Numbered from the stretch's first letter, positions 52,163 to 62,801 are shown. The stretch is DNA of 64,000 bases from Bog-473 sp963840245 (GCA_963840245.1 CAWIYI010000014.1:1-64000), one strand, 5' to 3'. Translations and numbers: made by a program. The notes: a model not told the origin generated them from the sequence alone.

Positions 52163-54621
52163 ATGCGCCGGACCCCCTTCAACGACGGCTGGACGGTCGG
52201 CTCCAAGGTCAACTCGTTCGCGGAACTGATCGCGGGCACGGGCTCGGAGCCGACACCGGTGACGTTGCCCCACGACGCCATGATCAGCGCTGAGCGGTCG
52301 CCATCGGGTCACGGGGCGACGGCGTACTTCCCGAGCGGGACCTGGGAGTACCGCAAGTCGTTCGAGCCGGCGCCCGAGGACGCGGGAAGCGCGATCGTCC
52401 TGGAGTTCGACGGCGTCTACCGCGACGCGCGGGTACGGGTGAACGACACGCTGGTCGCCCATCGTCCCGGCGGCTATTCGGACTTCACCGTGCAGATCGA
52501 CCACCTGCTGCGCTTCGGCGAGCCCAACGAGGTCAAGGTCGACGCGCGTGCCCACGACGACAGCCGGTGGTATTCGGGCGGCGGCATCTACCGCAACGTC
52601 TGGTGGCTCCAAGGGGGGCGCGTCCACCTGGCGCCCGGTGGCCTGCAGGTGGTCACACCCGAGATCGACGACGACGTGGCGGTGGTGGCGGTCAGCGCGG
52701 TGGTGCGGAACCAGTCGATTGCGGCGTCGAACGCGGTGCTCCGCGTCGAGGTGCTCCGCGCGGACGGCGTCGTGGCCGCCGGCGCCGAAGCGCCCGTCAC
52801 GACGGTACCCGGGGATGCCCTGACGGCCCGGCAACGGCTCTGCCTGCCGGAGCCACGGCGCTGGGGCCCGGACCATCCGTCCCTCTACACCTGCCGGGCG
52901 ACCCTGCGCGACGGCGAGGAGGTGCTGGACGAGGAGTCGACGACCTTCGGCATCCGGTCGCTCTCCGTCGACCCGGCGCGGGGACTGCGGATCAACGGGG
53001 AGCCGGTCCTGCTTCGTGGTGCCTGTGTGCACCACGACAACGGCCCGCTCGGGGCGGCCACCATCGACCGCGCCGAGGAACGCCGGGTCGAGCTCCTCAA
53101 GGAGGCCGGGTTCAACGCCATCAGAAGTGCCCACAACCCCCTCAGCAAGCCGATGCTCGACGCCTGCGATCGTCTCGGGGTGCTCGTCATGGACGAGACC
53201 TTCGACATGTGGACCCAACCGAAGAGCGAGCACGACTACGCCCTGCGGTTCCCCGACTGGTGGGAGGCCGACGTGGAGGCGATGGTCCGGAAGGACTTCA
53301 ACCACCCGAGCGTGATCATGTACAGCATCGGCAACGAGATCCCCGAGGCGGGGACGCCCATGGGAGCTCGCGTCGGGCGTGCGGTGGCGGAGAAGATCCG
53401 GTCGCTCGACGCCACGAGGTTCGTCACCGAGGCCATCAGCGGGCTGCTGGTCGGCGGATCCGAGCTCCTCGCCCAGCTCGCCGAGGGTCGCCCGGGCGCA
53501 ACCGAGGGAACCGGGCGAGGAGGCGGGCGTGAACACCACGATGACCAACATTGCCGATCGGCTCAACGAGCTCATGAACGCGCCGGTCGTCGCCGAGAAC
53601 TCGGCCCAGACCGCCTCCTACCTGGACGTGGCGGGCTACAACTACATGGAGACGCGGTTCGCCACGGACGGTGCGCTGTACCCCAACCGGGTGATCGTCG
53701 GCAGCGAGACCCATCCGGGCGCCATCGGCACGGCGTGGGTGGCGGTCCGGGAGCATGCGCACGTGATCGGTGACTTCACGTGGACGGGCTGGGACTACCT
53801 CGGGGAGGCCGGGATCGGCCGCACCGAGTACGGCGAACCTGGCTCCGCCGCCGCTCCCCGGTCCTTCCTGGGCGAGTACCCGTGGCTCACGGCCTGGTGC
53901 GGCGATCTCGACATCACGGGCCACCGCCGGCCCCAGTCGTACTACCGGGAGATCGTCTTCGGACTGCGGGCGGATCCCTACCTCGCCGTCCAGCGGCCGG
54001 AACACCATGGCAAGGTCGCCGCCGGCACCCCGTGGTCCTGGGGCGACGTGGTGTCGAGCTGGAGCTGGGCCGGGCACGAGGGCGCGCCGGTCACCGTCGA
54101 GGTCTACGCCGATGCCGACGAGGTCGAGCTCGTGGTGAACGGCCACTCGGTGGGCCGGGTTGCCCAGCGGCGCCACGCAGCGGTACAGGTCGACGTTCGA
54201 GACGGTGTACGAACCGGGGCTGCTCGAGGCCGTCGCCTGGCGCGACGGGATCGAGAGCGGCCGCATGGCGCTCCGTTCGGCCACCGGGTCGGTGCGGCTC
54301 GCCGCCGGCGTCGATCGCCCCGTCATCGCCGCCGACCCCGGAGACCTCGCCTTCGTGACCCTCACTCTGCTCGACGCGCAGGGAACGCTCCACCTGGCGC
54401 GCGACCGGCGAATCGACGTGCTCGTCGACGGCCCCGGCGTGCTCCAGGCCCTGGGCAGTGCGAATCCCTCGACCGAGGAGGGCTTCACCGGAGCGAGTTG
54501 CACCACGTTCGACGGTCGCGCGCTGGCCGTCATCCGGCCGACGGGCGAGGGGCGGATCACCGTCCGTGCCACGGCGGAGGGGTGCGAGGCGCAGCAGGTC
54601 GTGATCGATGCCCGCGCCTGA
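52163..54621 (+). CDS. Glycoside hydrolase family 2 beta-galactosidase-like enzyme; two frame breaks
   Basis: Start ATG 52163 (MRRTPFNDGWTVGSK). Sugar-binding domain at the N terminus (DSRWYSGGGIYRNVWW), barrel with the acid/base glutamate in SIGNEIPEAG and the nucleophile in IVGSETHPGA, then a DUF4982 domain (EVYADADEVELVVNGHSVG) and a C-terminal all-beta domain. The likely product is galactose or a related sugar from beta-galactosides; galT and a galactokinase-like gene follow directly. No signal peptide. Frame breaks: removing one G near 53507 restores GATEEPGEEAGVNTT and removing one G near 54158 restores VGRLPSGATQRY. Confidence 0.87.
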
Positions 54622-54642
54622 GGGCGACGAGAGCGGCCGGCC

Positions 54643-55627
54643 GTGACCTGGGAGCTGCGCTGGCATCCGTTCCGCGGCCAGTGGGTCCTCTTCACCTCGC
54701 ATCGGGACGCCCGACCCTGGATCGGCGAGATCGCGGCCCCGGCGGAGGCGCCCGTGCCCGACGACAACGCCCTGGCGCCGCGCGGTCGTCGGCTGCACGG
54801 CACGAACCCGGACTACCGGGGCGTGTACGTCTTCACCAACGACCTCCCGGTGTTCTCGCCCGACGCGCCACCGCCCGGACCCGGCGACGACCTGTACCGC
54901 ACGCGGCGGGCGCTCGGCACGGCGGAGGTCGTCTGCTATCACCACGACCCCACCCGGTCCATGGCCGACCTCGCCGACGACGAGATGGTGGCCATCGTGA
55001 CCACGTGGCGCGCCCGCACGGAGGCGCTCCAGGCCCAGGAAGGTGTGGCGCACGTCCTGATCTTCGAGAACCGGGGTGCCGTCGTCGGCACGTCCAATCC
55101 TCACCCGCACTGTCAGATCTACGCCGGCTCCATGGTCTACGCCACCATGGGCCGCGAGGCAGAGGTGGCAGCTGCGCACCACCGCCGAACGGGGCGCTCG
55201 CTGCTGGCGGACGTGGTCGACCGGGAGGCGGACGGGCCGCGCGTCATCAGCGCGGACGACCATTTCTTCGCCTGCGTCCCCTGGTTCGCGCAGTACGCGT
55301 ACGAGGTGCACATCCTGCCGCGGCGGCCGGCGACGTCCCTCGTCGAGCTGGACGCGCGACCAGTGCCGCTCGCTGGCCCTCGTCCTCCGTGACGTGGTGC
55401 GGCGTTACGACGCCTTGTGGGGATTTCGCCTGCCCTACGTGCTGGCGGTCCACCAGGCGCCCGTGGGCGACCACCCGCACTATCCGTTCCACCTCGAACT
55501 GCACCCGCCCCTCCGGGCTCCGGGACTCCTCAAGTACCTGGCGGGCCCCGAGGTCGGCGGTGGGTCCATGACCAACGAGTCGGACCCCGACCAGAAGGCG
55601 GGGGAGCTCCGTGCCGCCCTCGGCTGA
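54643..55627 (+). CDS. galT: Galactose-1-phosphate uridylyltransferase; one frame break
   Basis: About 327 residues from GTG 54643. The catalytic histidine motif is NPHPHCQIYA, with LIFENRGAVVGTS just before it and WFAQYAYEVHILPRR later, all typical of GalT. It exchanges UMP between UDP-glucose and galactose-1-phosphate in the Leloir pathway. One extra base near C55357 breaks the frame; removing it gives LVELDADQCRSLALVLRDVV and continues to the stop at 55627. It follows the GH2 gene by 21 bp and overlaps the next gene by 17 bp. Confidence 0.9.
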
Positions 55628-56534
55628 GGAGGCGCGCCGCCTGCTCTGCGCGCTCGGCGTGCACGTGCGCGACCTCCTGGCCGCCTCCCGCGGCATGGAC
55701 ATGTCGGCCGTGGCGGGCGAGACCGTGGCCGACACCATCTACGCCATCGACCGGGTCGCCGACGACGCGCTGGTGCAGTGGTTCGCGGAGCACTGGCCCG
55801 ACGTCCTGGTCGTCTCCGAAGGGCTCGACCAGCCCGTGCTCGTGGGGGAAACCGCGGCATGGACCGTCATCGTCGACACGATCGACGGGACGCGCGGCCT
55901 CATGTACGACAAGCGGTCGGCCTGGTGCCTCGCCGCGGCGGCACCGCCGGGCGGAGGTCTGGCGGACATCGTCGCGGCGGCCATGACCGAATTGCCGACG
56001 GCCAAGCAGGGACGGGCCGACCAGCTGAGCGCCACCCGCGGCGGCGGTCTGCGGGCCGAGCGCGTCGACCTGCGCGGCGGGGAACCGGCGGCTCTGGCGG
56101 TGCGGCCGTCAGCGGCCACGGACCTCGAGCACAGCTTCAGCGGGCTGGCCAAGTTCTTCCTCCCCGGGAAGGCGGCGCTCGCCGCGCTCGAGGGCGAGCT
56201 GTTCGCCCGGCTCGGCGCCCGGCAGGTCTTCGACGACGAGTACCTCTCGACCGGTGGGCAGCTCCACGAGCTGATCACGGGCCGGGACCGCTTCGTCGCC
56301 GATCTGCGCCCGCTGGTCCAGAGCGAGGGCCTCGCCTGCCATCCCTACGACGTGTGCACGGCCATGCTGCTCGAAGAGGTGGGCGGTGTGGTCACCGATC
56401 CCTGGGGGAACCCGCTGGCGGTGCCGTTGGACAACGTGACCCCCGTGGCCTGGGTCGGCTACGCCAACGAGGCGCTGGCGGCGCGCATCGGGCCGGTCCT
56501 GGCCGAACTGGTGGACGGCCTGCGTGCGGGGTAG
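55611..56534 (+). CDS. Inositol monophosphatase-family phosphatase
   Basis: 307 residues from GTG 55611. The metal-binding motif is IVDTIDGTRGLMYDKRSAWC and the upstream acid is in VVSEGLD, both typical of the IMPase/FBPase superfamily. The usual C-terminal WDxxAG motif is replaced by HPYDVCTAMLLEEVGG, so substrate specificity is probably unusual. It lies between galT and the kinase with overlaps on both sides, so it likely removes phosphate from a sugar phosphate of this pathway (for example relief of galactose-1-phosphate build-up); this is inference. Confidence 0.85.
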   Translation: MPPSAEEARRLLCALGVHVRDLLAASRGMDMSAVAGETVADTIYAIDRVADDALVQWFAEHWPDVLVVSEGLDQPVLVGETAAWTVIVDTIDGTRGLMYDKRSAWCLAAAAPPGGGLADIVAAAMTELPTAKQGRADQLSATRGGGLRAERVDLRGGEPAALAVRPSAATDLEHSFSGLAKFFLPGKAALAALEGELFARLGARQVFDDEYLSTGGQLHELITGRDRFVADLRPLVQSEGLACHPYDVCTAMLLEEVGGVVTDPWGNPLAVPLDNVTPVAWVGYANEALAARIGPVLAELVDGLRAG

Positions 56535-57624
56535 CGCGCCGGGGCGTCTCGATCTCCTCGGTGGCGTGGCGGACTACTCGGGGGCCCTCGTGCTCGAGAT
56601 GCCGACCCGTCAGGGGACCGAGGTCCTCGCCCATCCCGACGATGCGTTCGTCGTCGGCCCCGCCGCGTTCTCGACGGGCGAGCTCGAGCGCCTGTCCGGC
56701 CTCCCCTACGAGGAGGTGCGCCGGGATCTGGCCGCGTTGCCCCGCTGGACGCACTACGTCATCGGTGTCGCCATCGTGCTCGTGCGCCATGGGGTGATCG
56801 ACCCACCCCGAGCGCGGCTCGAGATCACCTCGGACCTCCCCGCCGCGGTGGGCGTGGCCTCCAGCGCGGCGCTCGAGGTGGCGACGGCGCGGGCCCTCGG
56901 CGCAGGGGACGTCGATCCCCTGCGCCTGGCCGCGCTGTGTCAGGAAGCGGAGAACCACGTGGTGGGCGCGCCGTGCGGGATCATGGACCAGGTCGCCGTG
57001 GCGCTGGGGACACCCGGGACCGTGCTGCCGATCTTGTGCCGGCCGGCGTCCGCGGCGGACCCGGTCGCCGTGCCGGCGGGGCTCGAGATCGTCGGCTGGC
57101 CGACCGGCACCCGCCACGACGTCGGCGGCCTGCCGTATGCGCGCGCCCGGGCCGCCGCCTTCATGGGGAAGCGCATGGTGGAGCACGCAGCGGCGCGTCG
57201 CTGGTCGTGGGTGAGCGAGCTCCCACGGGCGGCCCTGGACGAGCTCCCGGCCGTGGTCGACGGCTCGACCTTCCTCGAAGGGTGGGGTGCGAGCGGCGAC
57301 GACGTCACGGCCGTCCGGCCCGACGAGTCGTATCCGGTCCGGGCCGCCACGACGTTCGGCGTCGAGGAGCACGGGCGCGCCGCAGCGGCGGTGGCGGCGC
57401 TCGCCGACGGGGAGCCGGCGCGCCTGGGGCCGCTGATGGAGGCCAGCCAGGCCGGCTACGACGCCATGGGCCTCGGGCATCCGGCGGCGACCCTGGTCGT
57501 GAAGGAGGCGCTGGCCCGTCCCGGGGTGCACGGCGCTCGCTCGAGCGGCGGTGGGTGCGGCGGCACCATCGTGGTCGTGTGCGAGCGCGGTGCGTTGGAC
57601 GACGTCGAGGGCCTGATCCGCTGA
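56524..57624 (+). CDS. GHMP-family sugar kinase, galactokinase/arabinokinase-like
   Basis: 366 residues from GTG 56524, overlapping the phosphatase gene by 11 bp. GHMP motif 1 is APGRLDLLGGVADYSGALVL, motif 2 is SDLPAAVGVASSAALEVATA and motif 3 GARSSGGGCGGTIVVV. Position after galT suggests galactokinase. However GGVADYSG replaces the GEHTDY of typical GalK and matches the galactokinase-like domain of L-arabinokinases, so the substrate might be arabinose or another sugar. It ends a few bases before the convergent lacI gene. Confidence 0.85.
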   Translation: MRGSAPGRLDLLGGVADYSGALVLEMPTRQGTEVLAHPDDAFVVGPAAFSTGELERLSGLPYEEVRRDLAALPRWTHYVIGVAIVLVRHGVIDPPRARLEITSDLPAAVGVASSAALEVATARALGAGDVDPLRLAALCQEAENHVVGAPCGIMDQVAVALGTPGTVLPILCRPASAADPVAVPAGLEIVGWPTGTRHDVGGLPYARARAAAFMGKRMVEHAAARRWSWVSELPRAALDELPAVVDGSTFLEGWGASGDDVTAVRPDESYPVRAATTFGVEEHGRAAAAVAALADGEPARLGPLMEASQAGYDAMGLGHPAATLVVKEALARPGVHGARSSGGGCGGTIVVVCERGALDDVEGLIR

Positions 57625-57635
57625 GTGCACGCGGT

Positions 57636-57651
57636 GAGGGCGCCGTCCCTC
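57636..57651. terminator. Weak hairpin between convergent kinase and lacI
   Basis: GAGGG (57636-57640), loop CGCCGT, CCCTC (57647-57651), in the 30-bp gap between two convergent stop codons. Short but well placed; no U tract. Confidence 0.35.
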
Positions 57652-57654
57652 GGG

Positions 57655-58666
57655 TCAGGAGGGTGGCGCGGTGCTGGACCGCACGACGAGCTCGGCCGGC
57701 ACGACGACGTGACGGTCCACCGGGGCGCCGTCGGTCAGGGAGAGCAGGAGCCGGACGCTGCGGCGCCCGACCTCGCCGAAGTCCTGGCGAATGGTCGTGA
57801 GCGGCGGGCAGGAAGTACCCCGATTCGGGCGTGTCGTCGAATCCGACCACGCTCACGTCCTCGGGCACCCTCCGCCCGGCGTCGTGGAGCCCCCGGATCA
57901 CCCCGAGTGCCGTCTGGTCGTTGGCGGCGAAGACGGCGGTCACGTTCCGGTCAGCGGCGAGGCGCAAGCCCGCGGCGTAGCCCTTGGCGGCGCCCCAGTC
58001 ACCGGCGACCGAGGTCCCGCGTGACACCGGGTGGGCGCGCAGCGTGTCGGACCAACCCCGCAGGCGGGCCGTGGCGTCGATCCAGCTCTGGGGACCGGCA
58101 ACGTGATGGACGGTGCGGTGCCCGAGATCGAGCAGGTGCCGGGTGGCGATCCGGGCGCCCTCGAACTGGTCGATCGTGACGGTGGGCGCGCCCAGGCCCG
58201 GGGGGCCGCCGACGACGACGAGGGGCATGTCGACATTCAGCCGGGTCACGGCGTCGACGACGCGGCGGACGGGGGCGACGACGATCACGCCCTGGACGTG
58301 CGACGCCCGCAGCCGCTCGAGGGTGGGGGCCATGTCGTTGCCGCTCCGGCTGAGGGTGACGAAGCTGAGCAGATGGCCCGCGTCCCGCGCCGCCGCCTCG
58401 ATGCCGAAGAGCAGGTGCGACGGACCGAATTGCTCGGTCTCGACCGCCATCACGCCCAGGGTCCTCGATCGTCCTCCGGCCAGCACCCGCGCCGCGGTGT
58501 TGGCGTGGTAGCCGAGCGCAGTGACGGCCTCCTCCACCCGGAGTCGCGTCTCCTCGGCGACCCCGGGGAACCCGTTCAGCACGCGGGACACGGTCATGAC
58601 GGACACGCCGGCGCGGGTGGCCACGTCGGCCATGACGGCCCGGCGCGGTGGATCGCCGGTCGTCAT
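57655..58666 (-). CDS. LacI-family transcriptional regulator; one frame break
   Basis: Start ATG 58666, overlapping the GH43 stop (ATGA). HTH and hinge: MADVATRAGVSVMTVSRVLN, then ARVLAGGRSRTLGVM. The periplasmic-binding-like domain is normal (VFAANDQTALGVIRGLHDAG; VSVVGFDDTPESGYF). Removing C57805 (plus strand) restores GYFLPPLTTIRQDFGEVGRR and the end at 57655. Last gene of the xylA-xylB-GH43-lacI operon, so it probably controls that operon and, through the matching operator at 52123, the GH2-galactose operon. Its inducer is likely a sugar or glycoside. Confidence 0.88.
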
Positions 58667-60137
58667 GCCTCTTCGTAGTCGAACCAGTCGAACGCAGCCT
58701 CTCCGCCGACCGCGTACATGCCGATCATGCGGCCGAGGAACCCTCCGGTCACCTCGGTGGAGAGATAGCGGCCGTCCAGTCGGGCGAGCGTGTGGGGGCC
58801 GCCGAGCTCGTCCTCGAAGCCGAGCGAGACGGAGTCGGGCCCATGGACGTGTGGTCCTGTCTCGACGGTGAGCACGACGGGGCCGGGGGGACGTGGCGCC
58901 TCTGCGACGACGGTCTCGAGCGGCCCGATGCGGGATCGGGCGACGACACGGTCGCCCCGGACGGCGACGTCGTAGTGCGCCGTCTCGTCCAACAACACGG
59001 TGAGCCCGGCCTCCACCTCCGGACCCGCGTCGACCCGGGCCCGAACCCGGCAGTGGTGGTGTTGTTGACGCCGGCCCACGAAGGTCGGCTCCGGCGAGTC
59101 CAACGCGGCCTCGCCACCGTGGAGGACGAGCCAGCCCGGGCGCGTGGTCAGCGAGCTGCCGCATCCGGGGGCCGACGGACGCCGACCCAGTGCGGCCCGA
59201 GTGCCGGCGTCTCGAAGTCCTCCCGCGCGGGTGGCCGCGGCATCTCGGGCGGTCCGGGTGCGATCGGCATCTCGAGCGCCAGGTCTCCCGGCACGGGCCA
59301 GCCGTCCTCCCAGCGCACCGGGGTGAGGAAGGTCTCCCGGCCCAGCACGTGGAAGCCTGCGCCGATCCCCTTGGGCCGCACGCCGAGCAGGACCATCCAC
59401 CAGGTCCCGTCCTCGGCCTCGACCAGATCGGCGTGCCCGGTGTTCTGAATCGGCCGGTCGGTACTGCGGTGACTGAGAATCGGGTTGGCCGGTGCCCCCT
59501 CCCAGGGCCCGACCGGTGACGGGGCGCGGGCGACCGAGACGCCGTGGCCGCCGTGCGTCCCCCCTTCGGCGATGAGGAGGTACCAGGTGCCGTCGCGCTC
59601 CAAGAGGTGCGGGGCCTCCGGGTACTGCAGGCCCGTGCCCGACCAGGTGAGGTCCGGCCCACCGAGCAGCTCACCGGTCGCCGTGTCGAGGCGGCCTCGG
59701 GCAATTCCGCCGAAACCGGAGAAGTGCAGCCAGCAGTTCCCGTCGCCGTCCCAGGCCAGGTCGGGGTCGATGCCGCTGATCGGCACCCCGACGGGATCCG
59801 ACCAGGGACCGGCCGGGTCCTCGCCGGTCACCAGAAACGTCTTCGTCCCGGTGGTGCCGACGTTGGTCGTGATCATCCAGAACCGCCCGTCGTGATGGCG
59901 GATGGTCGGGGCGAAGATGCCGAGCGACGACCAGTCCCGGGTGGCCGTGAGGTCGAGTTGCGACGGGCGGTCGAGGACGTTGCCGATCTGCGTCCAGTCC
60001 ACCAGGTTCGACGACCGGAAGATCGGGACGCCGGGGCAGTACGTGAAGGACGAGGTCACCAGGAAGTACTCGCTCCCGACACGGCACACGCTGGGGTCCG
60101 GATGGAAGCCCGGGATGACGGGGTTCTCGAACGTCAT
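58663..60137 (-). CDS. Glycoside hydrolase family 43 beta-xylosidase-like enzyme; one frame break
   Basis: Start ATG 60137 overlaps the xylB stop. The five-blade propeller carries the base Asp in GFHPDPSVC, the middle Asp in GIDPDLAWDGDG and the acid Glu in QNTGHADLVEAEDG; a GH43 C-terminal beta-sandwich (TTRPGWLVLHGGEAALDS ... YLSTEVTGGFLGRMIGMYA) follows. Such enzymes release xylose (or arabinose) from short xylosides. No signal peptide. The frame breaks near 59160, where one base seems to be missing, leading to an early stop; the sandwich domain continues in the next frame to 58663. Xylose so released would feed xylA-xylB. Confidence 0.87.
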
Positions 60138-61557
60138 TGCGGGCTGCTCCCAACGGCGTCGGCGTAGGCGGCGCGGATGGCCCGGCGGTCGACCGTGTCG
60201 TCCGGTTCGACCGTGTCGCCACGGCCGCAGGTCCCAGCCGTCGGCCACCTCGGCGAAGCTGCACCCGAGCTGGACCGCGGCGGCCTGGACGGCGGCACCG
60301 CCGGCGACGAGCTCCTCGTCGGCCGGCACCTGCACGGTGCGGCCGGTCAGGTCGGCGACGACGCGCCGGTAGGCCTCGCTGCGGGCCGCCCCCCCGACGA
60401 GGAACACCGTGCCCGTCGCCGTCCCGGTGCCGAGGGAATCGGCTCCCGCCAGGAGATTGCACACGACGCCCTCCACCGCGGCACGGGCGAGCTGGGCCGG
60501 TGTCACGTCGGCCCGCAGTCCGGTGAGCGTGCCGGTGGCGTCCGGGCGGTTCGGCGTCCGTTCGCCATCGAGATGCGGGACGAGGACCAGCCCGCCCGCT
60601 CCGGCGGGCGCCTCGAGCACGAGCTCGTCGAACCGCGCCTGATCGACGCCGAGCAGCCGCGCCGCCGCGTCGGTGACCCTGGTGGCGTTCATGGTGCAGA
60701 CCAGCGGCAGGTAGCGGCCGGTCGCGTCGGCGAACCCGGCCACGGTGCCCGTGGGATCGGCCGCCGGCTCGTCGCTCACCGTGCACGCCGTGCCACTGGT
60801 CCCCATGCTCAGGAGCAGGTCGCCCGGGCGGAGGCCGAGACCCAGGGCGGCCGCCATGTTGTCGCCGGTGCCGGGAGCCACCTGACTCCCCACGCCGACC
60901 CACTCCCCGGCGACGGCGTCGGGGGCGAGCACCTCGGGCAGGGCGCCGGCCCAGTCGATGTCCGTCGCTGACCAGCCGCAGGATGTCGTCTCGATAACGG
61001 CCCTCCCGCGGCGACCAGTAGCCCGTCCCCGAGGCGTCGCCGCGGTCGGTGGTGCGCCGGCCCGTCAGCCGGAAGGTCAGCCAGTCGTGCGGCAACAGGA
61101 CCGCTGCGGTGCGCCGCAACGTCTCGGGCTCGCAGCGGCCCAACCAGTGCAGCTTCGTGATGGTGAAGCTCGGGACGGGGACGCTCCCGCACGCGGTGGC
61201 CCAGCCCCGCCGGCCACCCGGCAGGGCGGCCAGGAGCATGTTCGTGTCGGGCGCGGACTCGGTGTCGTTCCAGAGCTTGGCGGGCCGCAGGACCTCGCCG
61301 TCATGGCCGAGCACGACGAGCCCGTGCTGTTGCGCCGCGACCGCAACGGAGGCGGGCGCGTGGCGCGTGGGGAGACCGGCCTCCGCGCAGGCGGCGCGGA
61401 ACGCGGTCTCCCAATCCGCAGGCTGCTGCTCGCTGCGCGGCGGGGACGTCGGGGGGTGCGCCGCGCGACCCGATCCCACGATGGCGCCGGTATGGAGGTC
61501 GCGCACCTGGACCTTGCACGCGGTCGTGGACGAGTCGACCCCGACCACCAGCGGCAC
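60134..61557 (-). CDS. xylB: Xylulokinase; two frame breaks
   Basis: Start GTG 61557, sharing one base with the xylA stop. FGGY kinase features: VVGVDSSTTACKVQVRDLHT, AVAAQQHGLVVLGHDGEVLR, WNDTES, GDASGTGYWSPREGRY and, in the second half, LLLSMGTSGTACTVSDEP and VFLVGGAARSEAYRRV. It phosphorylates xylulose. Removing T60969 (plus strand) restores RLVATDIDWAGALPEVL, and removing G60215 restores RPWRTVEPDDTVDRRAIRAA up to the stop at 60134. Repaired length about 473 residues, normal for XylB. Confidence 0.9.
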
Positions 61558-62714
61558 TAGCGCGCCCCGAGCAGCAGTTCCGTGACGAGTTGGTCCAGCC
61601 GCTCGTGCCCGTAGCCCTGTGCCGCGAGTGCATCCTCGTCGTACGTCGACGACAGGATCTCGTCGAGACCACCGGCCGGAGCGGTCGGTTCGGCCAGCTC
61701 CGCCACCTTGGCGGCCCGCAGCGCCTCCTGGATCTCTGGGTCCTGGTGGAACCGCCGCGCCTTGTCGGCCAGGATCAGGTACGTGCGCATGCAGCCGCGG
61801 GCGAAGTCCCACACGCCATCGACGTCTTCGGTGCGATAGGGGTGCGCGTCGAAGTGCCGCATGCCGTCCCAGCCGGAGTCCTCGAGGAGCTTGACCACGT
61901 AGAACGCGTCGCGGATCCCCTCGGAGCCGAACCGGAAGTCCTGGTCGAACTTCCCGATCCGCTGGGCGTTGAGGTCGATGTGGAAGAGCTTGCCCTGCCA
62001 CAGTGCCTGGGCGACCGCCTGTGAGAAGGACAGCCCGCTCATGGTCTCGTGGGCGAACTCCGGGTTCAGTCCGACCATCTCGGGGCGCTCGAGCGTCCCG
62101 ATGAAGGCCAGCGCGTGGCCGACGGTGGGGAGCAAGATGTCGCCGCGGGGCTCGTTCGGCTTGGGCTCCAGCGCGATGCGCAGCCCGAGGCCCCGCGTCT
62201 CGATGTGCTCGCACACCAGGTCGATCGCTTCCTTGTAGCGGTCCAGGGCCAGCCGCACGTCCTTGGCGGCCTCGGCCTCCATCCCTTCGCGTCCGCCCCA
62301 CAGCACGAAGACCGTTGCGCCGACCTCGGCGCCGAGCTCGGTCGCCTCACACGCCTTCTTGACCGAGAGCCGGCGCACCCGCGGGTCGTTGGCGGTGAAG
62401 GCGCCCTCCTTGAAGACCGGGCGCCAGAACAGGTTCGTCGTCACCATGGGAACGTGCATCCCGGTCGCATCGAGGGCCCGCCGGAACCGCTTCAGGATGT
62501 CGTCGCGCTCGTCGGCCGACGAGCCGTAGGGCACGAGGTCGTTGTCGTGGAAGCTCACGCCGTAGGCACCGAGGTCCGCGAGCCGGTGCACGGTGTCGAC
62601 GGGATCGAGGGGAGCGCGCACCTCGGTGCCGAACGGGTCCCGACCCGGGTTTCCCACCGTCCACAGCCCGAAGGTGAAGTGGTGCTCCGGTCGCGGCGTG
62701 AAGAGATCGCTCAT
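61557..62714 (-). CDS. xylA: Xylose isomerase
   Basis: 385 residues, complete and in frame, of the short actinobacterial type. Start ATG 62714 with AGGAGGA upstream; begins MSDLFTPRPEHHFTFGLWTV. Active-site histidine in YGVSFHDNDLVPYG, metal ligands in VLWGGREGMEAEA, ALEPKPNEP and GLNPEFAHETMSGL, and FDAHPYRTEDVDG near the end. Converts D-xylose to D-xylulose in the cytosol. First gene of the xylA-xylB-GH43-lacI operon, preceded by the LacI-type operator at 62788. Confidence 0.97.
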   Translation of the reverse strand: MSDLFTPRPEHHFTFGLWTVGNPGRDPFGTEVRAPLDPVDTVHRLADLGAYGVSFHDNDLVPYGSSADERDDILKRFRRALDATGMHVPMVTTNLFWRPVFKEGAFTANDPRVRRLSVKKACEATELGAEVGATVFVLWGGREGMEAEAAKDVRLALDRYKEAIDLVCEHIETRGLGLRIALEPKPNEPRGDILLPTVGHALAFIGTLERPEMVGLNPEFAHETMSGLSFSQAVAQALWQGKLFHIDLNAQRIGKFDQDFRFGSEGIRDAFYVVKLLEDSGWDGMRHFDAHPYRTEDVDGVWDFARGCMRTYLILADKARRFHQDPEIQEALRAAKVAELAEPTAPAGGLDEILSSTYDEDALAAQGYGHERLDQLVTELLLGAR

Positions 62715-62787
62715 GGGTCCTCCTGTCGTGGCTCCGCCCGCGCGCTCGGGTGTGACCATCCGGGGCGTTATCCCAGGCAGCACGCGA

Positions 62788-62801
62788 TGATAGCGTTATC
62801 A
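62788..62801. promoter_or_regulatory. LacI-type operator TGATAGCGTTATCA between xylA and the Gfo/Idh gene
   Basis: Near-perfect 14-bp palindrome (12 of 14 bases symmetric) centred on CG, 74 bp upstream of xylA and 84 bp upstream of the divergent oxidoreductase. A half-site GCGTTATC also occurs at 62765-62772, 28 bp from the same half in the full site. It matches the form at 52123. Confidence 0.65.

Noticed and set aside
57305..59704. A 799-residue minus-strand frame ending in LacI
   Set aside because: The first half is GH43 read in the wrong frame; the LacI start is the ATG at 58666.
59671..62301. An 876-residue minus-strand frame across xylB and xylA
   Set aside because: Only its middle part matches xylulokinase; the rest is another frame of xylA and GH43 joined because the xylB frame breaks. 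It is not a fusion protein.
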